A DNA stretch of 64,000 nt from Saprolegnia diclina VS20 (Eukaryota; Oomycota; Saprolegniomycetes; Saprolegniales; Saprolegniaceae), in assembly GCF_000281045.1 (NCBI RefSeq), contig NW_008246084.1, forward strand, positions 113,676 through 177,675. Reading direction: 5' to 3'. The notes below the pieces were generated by a model. That model was not told where the DNA came from and did not search any database. It worked only from the letters and a program-made list of their open reading frames with translations. This document shows, piece by piece, positions 10,376 to 20,341 of this stretch (position 1 is the stretch's first letter; each line of letters opens with the position of its first letter). The position numbers and the translations under genes are program-made.

Positions 10376-11755
10376 CGAGGTCGGATGTCGATGCAGGAAG
10401 AGATGCTGGGATCTTCGCTGGCAGGCGTGGTGAAAATGAAAAATGAAAATTTGCGCAAAAAACCGTGCCGCAACTCTCTTGGAGTTTGTATACCACACGC
10501 TGCATGGCCAGTTTCACATCGTATTTTTTTAAACGCAACAAAAACCCTCCAGGATTCGAAGCCCACAACATGGCACTGGATTCCACCAATGAAACGCCGT
10601 CGTTAGGATTTCGCGGTGTGGGATTGGTCACAATCCGAAGTCACAAGAATCTTCTTCCTCGGCGAACCGGAGCGTCGTCGCCTCTCTCAGTATGCATTAC
10701 CTCTCATTATCCATCTTTAGAAAATAGTATTTGCCCCCCAAATGCCTCTTTCAACCGATATACTGCGAAATTGAATATTGAAACCAGATTCGTCATCCAG
10801 GTTGCGCATGGATTATTAAGTGTGCCCGAGATGCGACACCAGACTTCAAATTAATTTCCATGGCGTCATATGGTGATACTGAAACCAAGTTTATCGACGC
10901 CGAGACGAATAAAAAACTTGAGGCGCGCATCCCGGCGAATTAAAATTGTTGACCAATACCGCGGCGCACGACCCGGGATGACGCAACACACTTTTTGTAT
11001 TATTATAATATTTTTGAATTTAAATAATTTGGTTTTGAGCAGAAAAAAGCGACGCTGTCGTGCTGCCAAGTCATTTGAGCTAAAAATAGAAAGCGTCTTA
11101 GAGTTTGTATGCCGACCGGGACATGTGGGTGCCTTCAACTTGAATCTGGGATATTCAAACAGCTTGCGCCGCGGACCCACCTCTTGATATTTGTATGTGG
11201 CCCAACATTCGAACCTGAATCTTGCTTCGGAGAAAGATCGCGCATGGCCATCGACGAACTGCAATGTGAAAAGGTCGAACTGCAACGGCTTCCGACGCCC
11301 CGAGCGCCCCAAAGTGCCAACACGGCGGCTTTTGTGGCATGAAAATGTTGCTGTGGCTACTCGCTTCCATGCCAGCAGCCCCAGCGATCATCCCTTCGAA
11401 CCAGGTCTTTCTTTTCTCTCGATAAGATCTTGGCGTAGTGTCTATCATTCTATGCGGATGCGTCCACGAGTCCACCGCGGACGTCCCAAGCGCGAATGCG
11501 TTTCCTTGTGACGTGCGCACAGAGGCGAGGCGTCGCGACTCGAAGGTAATGCTTTGACCGACAGCATTTTTCTGCTGCGAAGAAGTACAGTCTTTGCCGA
11601 CACTCTGCAGACACGTCGATCTCGCGCGCCCAGCTTCCGCCTCTTTCCAGTGCTATCGAACGTTAGGGTTGAGGTATGCGAGCTTCTAGATTTGAGGTGA
11701 AATCGTTGGTAAATAACGCACTGTGTATTACTAAAGATATACACACGACAGTGTA
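10376..11755. other. AT-rich spacer, nothing recognised
   Basis: 1.38 kb between the B56-like start and the 3' end of the small Cys-motif gene. It is locally AT-rich (about 10950-11050). GATTGGTCAC (inverted CCAAT) at about 10622 lies some 250 bp upstream of the B56-like ATG. No convincing coding frame, RNA gene or repeat. Confidence 0.55.
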
Positions 11756-12337
11756 CTAGACGAGCAAGATCGACTGCAACAACTGCACGTCGTCGTCCGT
11801 CCACGCATCGTTGGGTGGCGTCTCGGTCGGCGCGCTGGCAAACACGTCGCGTCGAACGATGTGCGCTGGAGCCGGCAATTTACTGCTCGGTGCCACCGCG
11901 TCTGCCCACTCGAAGGACTTGGTCACAATCTTGTTGCCGCGCAAGAGCCCGGACATCTCGCTAAGCACAGGAGAGATGTTGCTATCATCGCTAGGCTTGG
12001 TGCAGAGAGGACTGCTAAAGGCGAGTGGGTACGACGGCAACACTGGCGCCGTCGAGAGAGCCATGGGCACGAGACTCAGCGGGTTGAGCACATGCAGCGT
12101 CGGGTTGAGCAACTGCTGCGCAATCGCGACCTGCTTCTTTAGCAGCGCTTTTCGCTCGGACCGCTCCTTCCGTCGAACAGCGTGCACCGACTGGTACTTG
12201 CGGTCGCTCCGGCGCTGGATCGTGTTCTGCTTGAGCCGGTGCTCTTCGCAGAGCGAGTGAACTTCGCCATTGCGCTTCCGCGTCCGCTCCTTGAAGCACT
12301 TGCCCGTCTTGTATTGACACTTGAGGTCTGCGCTCAT
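11756..12337 (-). CDS. small protein with N-terminal Cys/His-basic motif
   Basis: Single exon, 193 residues. The first 60 residues hold a compact cluster of metal-ligand candidates in a basic context: CQYKTGKCFKERTRKRNG, then SLCEEHRLKQNTIQRRSDRK (pattern C-x6-C ... C-x2-H). This looks like a small zinc-binding, DNA- or RNA-contacting module. I have seen this pattern attributed to oomycete hypothetical proteins but cannot assign a named family from memory. The rest is Ser/Pro/Leu-rich with a hydrophobic patch (about 75-100) and ends in an acidic Trp-containing tail (AWTDDDVQLLQSILLV), which could serve as an activation or protein-binding segment. A nuclear regulatory role is a guess. Confidence 0.62.
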   Translation of the reverse strand: MSADLKCQYKTGKCFKERTRKRNGEVHSLCEEHRLKQNTIQRRSDRKYQSVHAVRRKERSERKALLKKQVAIAQQLLNPTLHVLNPLSLVPMALSTAPVLPSYPLAFSSPLCTKPSDDSNISPVLSEMSGLLRGNKIVTKSFEWADAVAPSSKLPAPAHIVRRDVFASAPTETPPNDAWTDDDVQLLQSILLV

Positions 12338-13085
12338 TTCCCGCCAAATTTGTGAATAGTCGGTCGCCGAGTTGGCCGGTGCGACCCGCCATCTTGCCCT
12401 TTTGTCATCAACGGGCTATTTATAGCTCGCTCCGATCTATTTGTTGAGTTTGAGTTTGGTATTGACATAACCAGCGCGATGTAGGACGCCTTCTCGTAGC
12501 AGCGCCCCAAGCTGCAAAGCGGTCAACGCTGTGGCAAGATGGCCGCATCCGACGAGCACAAAGATATCTCGCCGACCGCATGTCCCAATGCACGCTCACT
12601 GCGTTTCGCATGCTATTACTCGCGCTGCTTGAGTTTTGAGTTTCAACTAGCCAGTCAACGCACTTGGTATTTGTATCATAAGATCTGAGCTGATAACCTG
12701 ACGCACTCAACTCAACCGCCCAAGAAATCCAGCACACGACGCTCAACTCAATCCGACAATCTTATGTGCTACCGTCTACTGCGTACTGCACACAACAGCG
12801 CGTGCGAACAAACACCGAGTCCTTCGCTTGTCCAATGCATTTGCATTATAGGTTGCCGTGCATTCTCGGTACTATGTACAGCAGCGGTCGAGCCCGTGGG
12901 GCCTCTACATGCGAGGTTTTGAGTTTGAACGAAGTGGATCCACGTCAAAAGTGGGCGCAGTTGAGTTTTGTGCGAATCTCGCGCTCTCATTGGTCCAGGT
13001 GTCGTTGTTGGATCTCAACTGTCCGGATAGTGTATCCGGGTACGGAAGGCAGCTTTTTGCCCCATATTTCGAAGACGACGAGAGG
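12338..13085. other. divergent promoter region with repeated GAGTTTTGAGTTT-type motifs
   Basis: 748 bp between the small Cys-motif gene (minus) and the tepsin-like gene (plus). GAGTTTGAGTTT or GAGTTTTGAGTTT, and the complementary CTCAACTCAA, occur about six times (near 12445, 12630, 12708, 12743, 12915 and 12959). TGTCCGGATA sits at 13020-13029, 57 bp before the tepsin-like ATG. A frame on the plus strand runs into the gene but lacks conservation upstream of 13086. Confidence 0.55.
13020..13029 (+). promoter_or_regulatory. TGTCCGGATA element upstream of tepsin-like gene
   Basis: This decamer also lies upstream of the PNKP gene (30996-31005) and SEC13 (41841-41850), each time 55-80 bp before the ATG and on the coding strand. 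Function inferred from recurrence only. Confidence 0.45.
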
Positions 13086-15572
13086 ATGGACAAGAACGTG
13101 CTCGCCCGCGCGACGGAGGACGCGGACGCGCCGACGCCGGGGTACCTCTACGGGGAGATCGCGCGCATGACGAACCACTCGTATGAGACCTGCATGAAGG
13201 TGCAGGAGTACCTCATCGGCCGCCTCAAGAAGAAGCAGCCCAACATCAAGTACAAAGCGCTCCAGGTCATCAAGCAAGTGTGTCGAGAAGGCCGCGGCGA
13301 GTTCCGCCGGGACATGCAGAAGCACGTGCCCCTCGTCAAAGAGGCCCTGCGTACGCTCGCGCACGCTACATTGCAGCGGCTAACCTAACGTCATGGATGA
13401 TGTAGAGTTTCGCGGGCCGCCGGATCCGTTGAAGGGCGACGAGTACTACCGCCGTGTGCGCGAGGCCGCGAAAGAGTGCCTCGAAGCCATCTTTGACACG
13501 AACACGGCGCCGATGGCGGCGGCGGGCATCCAAGGTCGCATCAAGGGCGTCGGCAACCCGGACGCAATGCAGCCGCAGCCCTCAGGCGGCTGGTCCAACA
13601 AGCTCTCGTGGGGCAGCAAGGAGCAGGCGCCGACGCAAAACTTTAGCAACGGCAACTTCAACAATGGTCCGGGTCAATACGGCGGCCAAGGCGGCTACGG
13701 TGGTCCCGGCGGGTATGGTGGCCCGAATGGCTACAACGGGCCGACGCCGCCTGGCCAGGGCGGCTACGAAGGACCGGCGTACCCTGGTGGCGGCTCCAGC
13801 GGCTACAACGGCCCGCCGTACCCGGGCGCGGAGGCGCCGCAGCAAGGCTACGGTGGTCCCGCTTACCCTCCGAACGGTGCACCCCCGGCGCCATTTGGTG
13901 GCCCGCAGCTCACGGGCATGGGCAACCCGCTCTTTGAGGACAAGAAAGGTATGTACAACCTTATTGCAGTCTTATTTGACTCATACTACCTTAGCAGACA
14001 AGGGTTTCCTCGAAAACTTGAAGGACAAGGCGTCCAAGTTCCGCACGAACGAGCCCCAGGTCACGTTTGCGGGCGGCCCGCCGGGCTCGCAGAATCCGCC
14101 CGACGGCTGGAGCTTTGCCACGAACCGCGGCCCGACGAGCGGCGCGTACAACCCCAACGCCAACTCGACGTACAACCCGTCCGAGCCGTACCGACCCACC
14201 ACGTACGGCGGTCCCACGGGCTACAACGCGCCCGGTGGCTCTGGCTACGGCGGCAGCAGCGGCTACGGAGGCCCGCATGACGATCGGTCGTCGGCCGCCA
14301 AGGACCTCAAGCAGCGTGCCTACGGTATTCGATCCCGACGGCTCTACAACCTATATATCATATCCGATGCTACTAGATGGCGACCGCAAGAAGGGCCGTG
14401 TCGGCGGTGTGTGGGATGCGGTGCCGGCGGCCGCCCCTGCGCCCGTGCCCGTGCGCCAGCCGTCGCAGTCGCCCGGCGACAAGTACCGCAACGAAGGTCG
14501 GTACTCGACGCCCGACTGGAACAACACGGGCGCGACGCAGCCGCCCAACTCGTACGGCTACCGCCGCCCGTCGGACCCGCAGCCGGTCGTGGGCCAGACG
14601 TCCGGCGCGGCCTCGGACGGCTCGTACGAGCGCAATGTGATCCAAGCGCTCTGCCCACCGGGCGGGATGCGCGCCGTGCCGCCCAAAGACAAGCTCGACG
14701 CGTTTCTCAAGAGCGCATTGACGCTGGACGCGGAGGTTGTCGGCCCGATCCTCGACGAGTGCCTCGAGAACGACGCGTGGCAGGTGGTGTCCAAAGCCCT
14801 CACGGTCATTGACGGCCTCCTCAACACGAGCGGCTGCGAAACCTTCCACGAGTACTTTGCCGACAACTATGACGCGCTCCAGCAAGCGACCAACTCGGAG
14901 AAGGCGGCTGTCCGCGACCGTGCGGTCAAGATTCTCCACACGCTCGGCCACGCGACGTCGGCGGCGCCATCCGAGCCCAAGCAGCGATCGGCGTCCCGCG
15001 CGCACCGGGGCTCGACGGCCGCGAGCACCGATCTTCTCGGCGGGTTTGAAGACGCGGCCCCTACGACGCCGGCGCCGGCCGTGTCGCTCTTTGAAGGTCT
15101 TCAGCCCGCGACGGCAGCGGCGCCGACGCCGGTGCAGGCGACGACCGACATGTTTGGTGGGCTGACCCTCGGCGGCGGCGAGGCCAAGCCGACGTCCTCG
15201 AACCCCGTCGCATCCTTTGACCCACTGCTTCAAATGCCACCGCAACAGCAAATGCCGCCGCAGCAGCAAATGCCGCCGCAGCAGCAGATGCACCCTCAGA
15301 TGCTCCTCCAGCAGCAGCAGCAAATGCAATACATGCAGCAAATGCAGCAGATGCAGCAAATGCAGCAAATGCAGTACATGCAGTCGCAAGCGCCCATGAT
15401 GCCCCGGGGCGCGATGCAGCAAGGCCCGGTCATGGGCGCGGCGATGATCCCGACCAACTACATTGCCAAGACGATCCAGGACCCGAACGAAGACGCGTCC
15501 AAGGCGTCGTCCGGCTTCAACTTTATGTCGAAGGACTCGTTCAGTTTTGTGCAAGATCACATGAAGGGCTAA
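13086..15572 (+). CDS. tepsin-like AP-4 accessory protein (ENTH + tVHS; 4 exons)
   Basis: Exons 13086-13350, 13406-13948, 13998-14324 and 14377-15572 give 776 residues. The ENTH-type domain is at residues 5-130 (ADAPTPGYLYGEIARMT; FRGPPDPLKGDEYYRRVREA), matching the PGYLFEEIAK and FAGPPDPLHGN blocks of animal tepsin. A Gly/Tyr/Pro-rich linker with GGYGGPGGYGGP repeats follows. A second helical domain at about 455-570 (VIQALCPPGGMRAVPPKDKL ... ALTVIDGLL) fits the tepsin tVHS domain. The C-terminal tail has SLFEGLQ and DMFGGLTLG, close to the LFxG[M/L]x[L/V] AP-4-binding motif, then a Gln/Met repeat. The role is clathrin-independent AP-4 traffic from the trans-Golgi. Intron 2 ends in a tandem TAGCAG acceptor; either site keeps frame (with or without one Ala). 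Confidence 0.85.
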
Positions 15573-16209
15573 GACATAGGACTAGAGTGCACTAGGACGT
15601 AGACGGTTTTGAGCAGCTAGCCACAATATACACACACATCATGCTTCCTCCTCGTCTTCTTCGTCATGTCACTCTCATGACCGTCTTCAACGATGTCGAT
15701 GGGCGAGTTGACTGCTGGTACGAAGGGCTGGCATCCTTGCAGATGAGCAACGTGCGACCATACGACACGCACGACCGCAGACAGGCCACGCCATGCCTTG
15801 GTACTTCTGTCGCGCGTGGCCGCTTCGGGTCGGCGACCTCGCTCGCCTCTTGGCGCGTTGAGATAGTATGAAGCCAGCAAAGCTTCTCCGACACAGTTCT
15901 CGCCGGCGGTAGCTTGTTGATTGGCGGTGCATTTGGCACCACAAGAAGGTGCGAGTTCTCCGTTGCCGTCGGCGTATCCTTGCCCTTCGTCACTGGCCGT
16001 GCGCCTGGCGACCGACCTGGCGTCAGCTCTGGAGCTCGCGATGCCAGCGACACGCCACGTACTTGTTGCAGCCATGATCGGGTTGCAGTTGAAGTGTCAA
16101 GCACATGCCATTGGTGCAAAAGATCTCGATTTCATCCAATGAAATGCTGGGTGGACCAATCCGCAACGGATTGCGTCACAACCCAATTTTTGACGCCAGC
16201 CAGAGACTA
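15573..16209. other. spacer, nothing recognised
   Basis: 637 bp between two plus-strand genes. GGACCAATCC at about 16153 lies 50 bp before the next ATG. Short frames on both strands look like noise. Confidence 0.55.
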
Positions 16210-18006
16210 ATGGCCGGCGACTCGACGTACGTGGGCACGTACTCGCCCGTGACGGGCTTCATCTTCCTCTTCAACCTCATCGTCGGCGCCGGCGCCTTGA
16301 CCATCCCGCACGCCTTCGCGCAGGTCGGCCTCTTCTACGGCCTCGGCGCGCTCTGCCTCCTCGGGCTCGTGAGCTACGTCTCGGCCACGTTTGTGATCGA
16401 GGCCATCGCCGGTGTCAACGCGCTGCGCCGCCTTAGCAACCCGCCGGTATTGACCAAGCAGGGCTCACTGACCATGATATTGAGTGGCGCGTCGCAGGCG
16501 GTCGATGAAGCCTCCGAGGCCGTCCCGTTCCTGACACACATCGAGGTAAGCACCGAGCGATTCTCGCCAGCTTCATGGACACACTATCCTAGGAAGAAGA
16601 AGGCTACGTCGCGGGCTTGCGCTTTGACATTTCGGAAAAGGTACCATCGCCGTGCTTGCGTAGCGTAAGGCGTCATGCGCCGAGTAGATCGAGATCGCCG
16701 CCATAGCCCAAGAGCTCTTCTCGCGCAAGGGTCTCGCCGCGTTCTACGCGTGCGTCGCGGCCTACCTGTACGGCGACTTGGCCATCTACGCCGTCGGTAC
16801 GCCCTTCGTCCATGTCATCCCTCTCTCACATGATATGTAGCGATCCCAAAGAGCTTGCGCGAGATCATTTGCCCGCGCCCGTCCGCCAACGCCGCCGTGT
16901 GGGAGTGCCCGAACGTCGCAATGAACAGCGCGCAGCTCTACCGCATCCTCGTGGTTGTCTTTGGGCTCGCGCTCGGCTCATTTGCCTTTGGCCACATGCA
17001 GAAGACGCAGTGCATCCAGCTCATCACAACCATCATGCGCCACGCGTCGTTCGCGCTCATGATCATCCTCGCGTTCGTGGGCATTGGCCGCGGCGAAGGC
17101 CGGCCGGTCGCCGACGTCGTCGCGCACGAAGACATCACGTCGCTGCCCAATTTCTTTGGCGTGTGCATCTACTCGTTCATGTGCCACCACAGCATCCCGG
17201 GCATCATCGCGCCCATCAGCAAGAAGCGGTCAGTCGGCCTCGTGCTCTTGTACGCCTTCATCGTACGCCTCTCCTTCCCATCACCAAGCAGAACCGCATG
17301 CGGATATAGGCGGTGATGGTCGTCTACGTCGTCCTCTCGATCTCGGCCACGTTTCGCTTTCAACCTTCCGACATCCAGGTTCCTCTGCGTACTGCACATG
17401 CTGTGAGGCTCATCGTGGCAAAATGGGCTAGGACGTGTACACGCTCAACTTCAACGACTACCCCGTCCGCTTCATTGCGTACTTTCTGAGCTTGTTCCCA
17501 GTCTTTACTCTCAGGTACGACACAATGTCGACGTCGGGATGCCAATATGTCGGTAGCACGTCGTTCCCGATCATTTGCATCACGCTGCGGGAGAACCTCC
17601 ACACGCTCTTCAAGGGCGCGCCCAACTCGCCGGCCAGCAACCGCCACTGCAGCCCGACCACCATCTTTGCGATCGCGGCTGTCGTGCCGCCGCTGCTCGT
17701 GGCGCTGTGCACCGAAGACGTGGGCATGCTGGTGGGCATCACTGGCGCGTACGCGGGTCTTGGCATCCAGGTACGCGTGCGTCGAGGGAGCTTTCCGGGT
17801 TGATGGACACGTAGTGGGTGATCCCGGCAGCGTTTGTCTACTGCTTGCGCCAGCGCCTTGTCGTGCTCCAGACGCAGCTCAAGCTCTCGAGCCTCCCAAA
17901 GAACCCGTACGCGAGTCCGTTTGGGAAGATGATTTGGCTCTATTTAACGTTTGCGCTCTCGGCGGCGTCGCTCGTCGTCATCACGTACACGCGCCTCTTC
18001 AAGTAA
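16210..18006 (+). CDS. TMEM104-type amino-acid-transporter-fold membrane protein (8 exons)
   Basis: Exons 16210-16545, 16593-16640, 16688-16796, 16841-17262, 17310-17378, 17432-17514, 17557-17770 and 17815-18006 join in frame to 490 residues. Introns are 42-53 bp. The first membrane segment (YSPVTGFIFLFNLIVGAGAL, then TIPHAF) is the family hallmark: the unwound helix-1 region of the APC/AAAP fold as found in TMEM104. About ten further hydrophobic segments follow, including FGVCIYSFMCHHSIPGIIAP, which fits the helix-6 region. The predicted role is solute (probably amino acid) transport across an internal or plasma membrane. The ATG at 16210 is preferred because it directly precedes the conserved core. 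It converges on the FYVE-TM gene with an 89-bp gap. Confidence 0.83.
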
Positions 18007-18095
18007 TGCCACACTGCACCGATCGAATACTGCATCACTTGATATGTTGATACTTTCAGAAAATACGACGATTCGTGTAGTAATGACATGAGAGC

Positions 18096-18677
18096 TCAGT
18101 ACGCTTTGGCAGGAGCCTTAGGTGGTGCTCTTGTCGGAGGCAGCGTCATCAGACACGGCCAAAGAAGGTGCAGCATGCTGCTACCGACAAGGAAGAGACC
18201 AAAGAGCCCGACCCAAAACGCCGCATCGCCATGGAGCCACATGCCGCCCAAGAGAATGGCGATCGCCCAGTAGGCAAGGCTTCGATCTTCGTCATGCGCC
18301 GACTCGCAGCCCGCGTACACGCGGTGTCGGGTGGTGGGCAGTGTCAAGGGCAGAGCGCGCGCCGGCTCGGCGAAGACGAGACGGCTCTGCACCTCACAGT
18401 CGACGCACGCGCGCACGCGGTGGGTGTCGTGAAAGCGTACGAAGCGACAGCAATGCATGCAAATGACTTCGCCGCAGAGGCGGCAGTGGTGCTTGCGCGT
18501 AAAGAAAGAGAACGACTGGCGGCACACGGCGCAGTGCGTCCGGTGCTCGTCCGGCACCCACTCATCGAGGTGGCAGAGGTACGCGACGCCGACGCGGCCG
18601 GAATGGTGCAGCTGGAAGCTTAGCACGGGCATGACCGATGTGATTGTGCTTGCATCACCGCACGACTGCCGTTGCAT
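18096..18677 (-). CDS. FYVE zinc-finger protein with two C-terminal membrane segments
   Basis: Single exon, 193 residues (a second Met at residue 16 is an alternative start). The FYVE finger spans about residues 38-98. It has an intact WVPDE (WxxD), CAVC and RKHHCRLCGEVIC core, then CMHCC and an RVRACVDC third block, so all eight zinc ligands and the basic PI3P-binding patch are present. Two hydrophobic helices follow at about 133-175 (AYWAIAILLGGMWL; AAFWVGLFGLFLVGSSMLHL), suggesting a small membrane-anchored hairpin. FYVE domains target PI3P on endosomes. A FYVE finger plus a short membrane hairpin is not the usual soluble layout, and a similar gene lies at 25 kb. Confidence 0.85.
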   Translation of the reverse strand: MQRQSCGDASTITSVMPVLSFQLHHSGRVGVAYLCHLDEWVPDEHRTHCAVCRQSFSFFTRKHHCRLCGEVICMHCCRFVRFHDTHRVRACVDCEVQSRLVFAEPARALPLTLPTTRHRVYAGCESAHDEDRSLAYWAIAILLGGMWLHGDAAFWVGLFGLFLVGSSMLHLLWPCLMTLPPTRAPPKAPAKAY

Positions 18678-20341
18678 CTACTGGACGGCCAAGCCGTTGC
18701 CGTTGGCCGGTGGCGAGACCGCAGGGCTAGGGTTATCCGGCGAGGACTGGGGCTTGCCGTGCAGATCGATCCTCCCTGTGCAGCGCAAGACGCTCCGTCG
18801 ACCCAAAGACTTCTTGTTGAATGAGGTAAGCTTACACCGGCAGTGTGGATACCAAACTTTGTGGTGGTCGCCACCAGATTGTCGCCGCTGGCAGGAGACG
18901 CATGGCGTGGCTTGCCGCTTGCGAAGCTGTCGTTGAGATGACACTTGGCCCCTCGGACGCGTCAAGTAGAGTGTCGACTGTCATGTGTCAACATAGCACA
19001 AGGTCGACACGGTCTGGTCGACGCTACGCACTATTCGCATCAGCTCGCCAACACAATCTCGATACGCCATCTGGAGTAGACCAACTAGTAGCCCACTGAT
19101 TGGTTGACAGGACATTAGCATTCCGGACAGCAGCAGTGCGTTATGCGTCCGATCATGCGCGCGCTCTACGTCAAGCACAACAAGGCGGCCCAGGAGGCGC
19201 GGCATCGCGAGGAGGCGCGCCGTCGTGCCGTCAACAGCATTCGTCTCAAGCGCCTTCTCCGGCGCTTGGTGCGCGACCACCACGTTGCCCGCGCCAACGC
19301 GTTGCCGCTCTTTGATGACGGCGACGCGTGGTATGACTTTTCGCCGCTCGTTTGTCTCTCTCGCCGCGTGCCGGACGCTCTGAGTGACGCGTTGCAATCG
19401 ATGCCTCGCTAAAGCCGGCTCCTGAGTCATCGCCACCGCGCTCTGTGCAGCCAGTGACGCCCTTTTGACGCCTGTCCGTCGACGATCAAAATGTTGCTGC
19501 CTTTTCCAGCGCCGCCATTGAAACCTTGATATTAACATACGATCCCATTTGCACGCGTATATATAAAGCTGCTTGGTCATAGAACTCGCCTGGAGGCTCT
19601 TATACCATTGATCGTCGCATTGAAGGACGCTACAGGGCTGACAATGCAGCGCCACTTGGCCGCATCGCTTTCAGGACATCGTGTGATTGGTTGTTTTTGC
19701 TTCTATTTTGGACCAATCCGACGCGATATTGCCGTGGTCACCGCCACTTCGGACAACGCGAGCGGCCCAATCGAGTCGGAAAACAAAATCGCTCAAACGC
19801 TGTCCAGTGATAGATAACACTTGGGAGAGTCTAAAATGCTACGTTGCGTTGACGTGCGAGCTCTACAACGAGAGATATGCGGCCTGTCGTTTTCATTTGT
19901 GGCATATGCCAGAATAAGCCACATTTACCATTTTTAACATCCTCCGCGATCCCTCCGCGGGATGGAGCCAGGATGGAGCTGCGTTTCGAGAAGCTGTCCT
20001 CTGTCGTTCACCCTTCTCACGCACTCGCGTGCTTTTGCGGCCCCTCTTTGGCCCAAGCGACCATGCACAAGCCAAGTCGACATCCAATGGTCGACAACGC
20101 GCTGAAGAATCATGAAAAATCTTGTCAAATCGTCAGCCTTCCGCCCAACGGGTGCGATACTAGGTAGCGCACGACTGCCTTGAATATATTGTACATCATA
20201 AAGCGTCTTCGTACGAGTGAGTAGTCTTAGCTCGTCAAGCCAACGGCGGGTGGACGCCTTTCTACCGTAAAGTTGCGTGCGTCTATCCGATCCGCTCACC
20301 CACATCAGCGCATCTGATCCCCACTTTGCCGATTGACGATT
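18678..20341. other. long spacer between FYVE-TM and OSCA genes
   Basis: 1.66 kb. The only candidate is a small basic ORF at 19143-19412 (listed separately). Inverted CCAAT boxes occur near 19685 and 19727. No repeat or RNA gene recognised. Confidence 0.5.
19143..19412 (+). CDS. possible small basic protein
   Basis: An 89-residue frame with an Arg/Ala-rich amphipathic helix (KAAQEARHREEARRRAVNS; LKRLLRRLVRDHH) and a different C-terminus (LPLFDDGDAWYDFSPLVCLS). Codon use resembles real neighbours, with GC-rich third positions. No family recognised; an overlapping opposite-strand frame is longer but looks random. Could be a last exon or a spurious ORF. Confidence 0.35.
   Translation: MRPIMRALYVKHNKAAQEARHREEARRRAVNSIRLKRLLRRLVRDHHVARANALPLFDDGDAWYDFSPLVCLSRRVPDALSDALQSMPR

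Noticed and set aside
14373-15560. 395-residue minus-strand frame
   Set aside because: Shadow of the tepsin-like gene; Leu/His/Arg repeats mirror the Gln/Met repeat on the plus strand.
18981-19655. 224-residue minus-strand frame overlapping the small basic ORF
   Set aside because: No recognisable domain and poor codon character; the shorter plus-strand ORF looks slightly better but is itself uncertain.
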